From assembly GCA_031550455.1 (NCBI GenBank), contig JAVBOQ010000247.1:1-13411 (forward strand): DNA of 13,411 bases, read 5' to 3'. The translations under genes were made by a program, and so were the position numbers. The notes under the pieces were generated by a model. It was not told the origin of the DNA. It was given only the letters and a program-made list of their open reading frames with translations, and did no database searches. This DNA is from Avichristensenella sp031550455. GTDB lineage: Bacteria; Bacillota; Clostridia; Christensenellales; Aristaeellaceae. Position 1 is the first letter of the stretch. Every line of letters starts with the position of its first letter. This document shows positions 13,258 through 13,411 of this stretch, piece after piece.

Positions 13258-13411
13258 TGAAGAGGGGGGACGGCCAAAGGGCTCCGCCCTTTGGAATCCC
13301 GCTTAAGGGCCTAAGGCCCTTAAGAATCCCTTCTTGGGGTTGGCCGCAGAAAAAAACGTCCCGCGGTGAGGCGAAAAAGCAGGGTTTCCAAAGGGGCCTA
13401 GCCCCTTTGGC
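13258..13411. repeat. Modular hairpin-array repeat, continuing past the window end
   Basis: Three perfect short hairpins with 3-nt loops lie in tandem: CCAAAGGGC/GCCCTTTGG (13274-13282/13286-13294), CTTAAGGGCC/GGCCCTTAAG (13302-13311/13315-13324) and CCAAAGGGGC/GCCCCTTTGG (13388-13397/13401-13410). The first two are each followed directly by AATCCC (13295-13300 and 13325-13330), suggesting a repeated module. Positions 13366-13387 are an exact inverted copy of 1490-1511. No coding sequence is supported here. It resembles dispersed REP/BIME-like intergenic repeats in general form. Confidence 0.7.

Noticed and set aside
13246..13274. Promoter for the PotD-like gene
   Set aside because: TATCAT is a fair -10, but the hexamers at 16-18 nt spacing are far from TTGACA, so it is only mentioned with the gene.

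Overview
The window looks like a chromosomal stretch from a GC-rich anaerobic member of the Clostridia. The evidence is strong AGGAGG-type ribosome binding sites, a ptb-buk pair feeding on a ferredoxin-linked 2-oxoacid oxidoreductase, a rubredoxin-type reductase, a Gram-positive style lipoprotein, and high GC with strong third-position bias. The bias also produces very long antisense shadow frames. The species cannot be named from this sequence. No tRNA, rRNA, CRISPR array, transposase or phage gene was seen.

Layout. (1) 4-438 (-) encodes a small FMN/pyridoxamine-oxidase-fold protein, divergent from (2) a six-gene operon at 584-5253 (+). The operon holds ptb, buk and the delta, alpha, beta and gamma subunits of a 2-oxoacid:ferredoxin oxidoreductase, most like the branched-chain VOR type. 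Its last four genes overlap by 4 nt or are nearly contiguous. Together the genes describe a complete route: 2-oxoacid to acyl-CoA plus reduced ferredoxin, acyl-CoA to acyl phosphate, then acid plus ATP. (3) 5348-5866 (-) is a small J-domain/TPR protein with a near-consensus promoter and its own terminator. (4) 5943-6198 is a gene-free, hairpin-dense repeat with degenerate terminal inverted repeats. (5) 6266-8410 (+) is a secreted solute-binding protein with a long, probably propeller-like N-terminal half. (6) 8572-9672 (+) is a collagen-like plus seven-repeat YVTN beta-propeller protein, preceded by a long inverted repeat. (7) 9734-10651 (-) is a sugar-phosphate-type nucleotidyltransferase. 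It is divergent, across a perfectly spaced promoter and a large dyad, from (8) 10837-12105 (+), a rubredoxin-like/FAD NAD(P)H oxidoreductase. (9) 12166-13209 (-) is a PotD-like polyamine-binding lipoprotein. (10) 13258-13411 is an array of short perfect hairpins belonging to a dispersed repeat.

The protein-coding content is mostly recognisable. The least explained material is intergenic. A terminator-like hairpin family occurs at three sites, with a 36-nt exact inverted copy. A modular repeat has one relative inside the ptb-buk gap and another at the window end. A short ATACCA-TTCCA motif surrounds the collagen/propeller gene. Among proteins, the collagen-propeller fusion and the propeller-plus-solute-binding fusion are the most unusual. 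No defence system or clear new enzymatic system was found.
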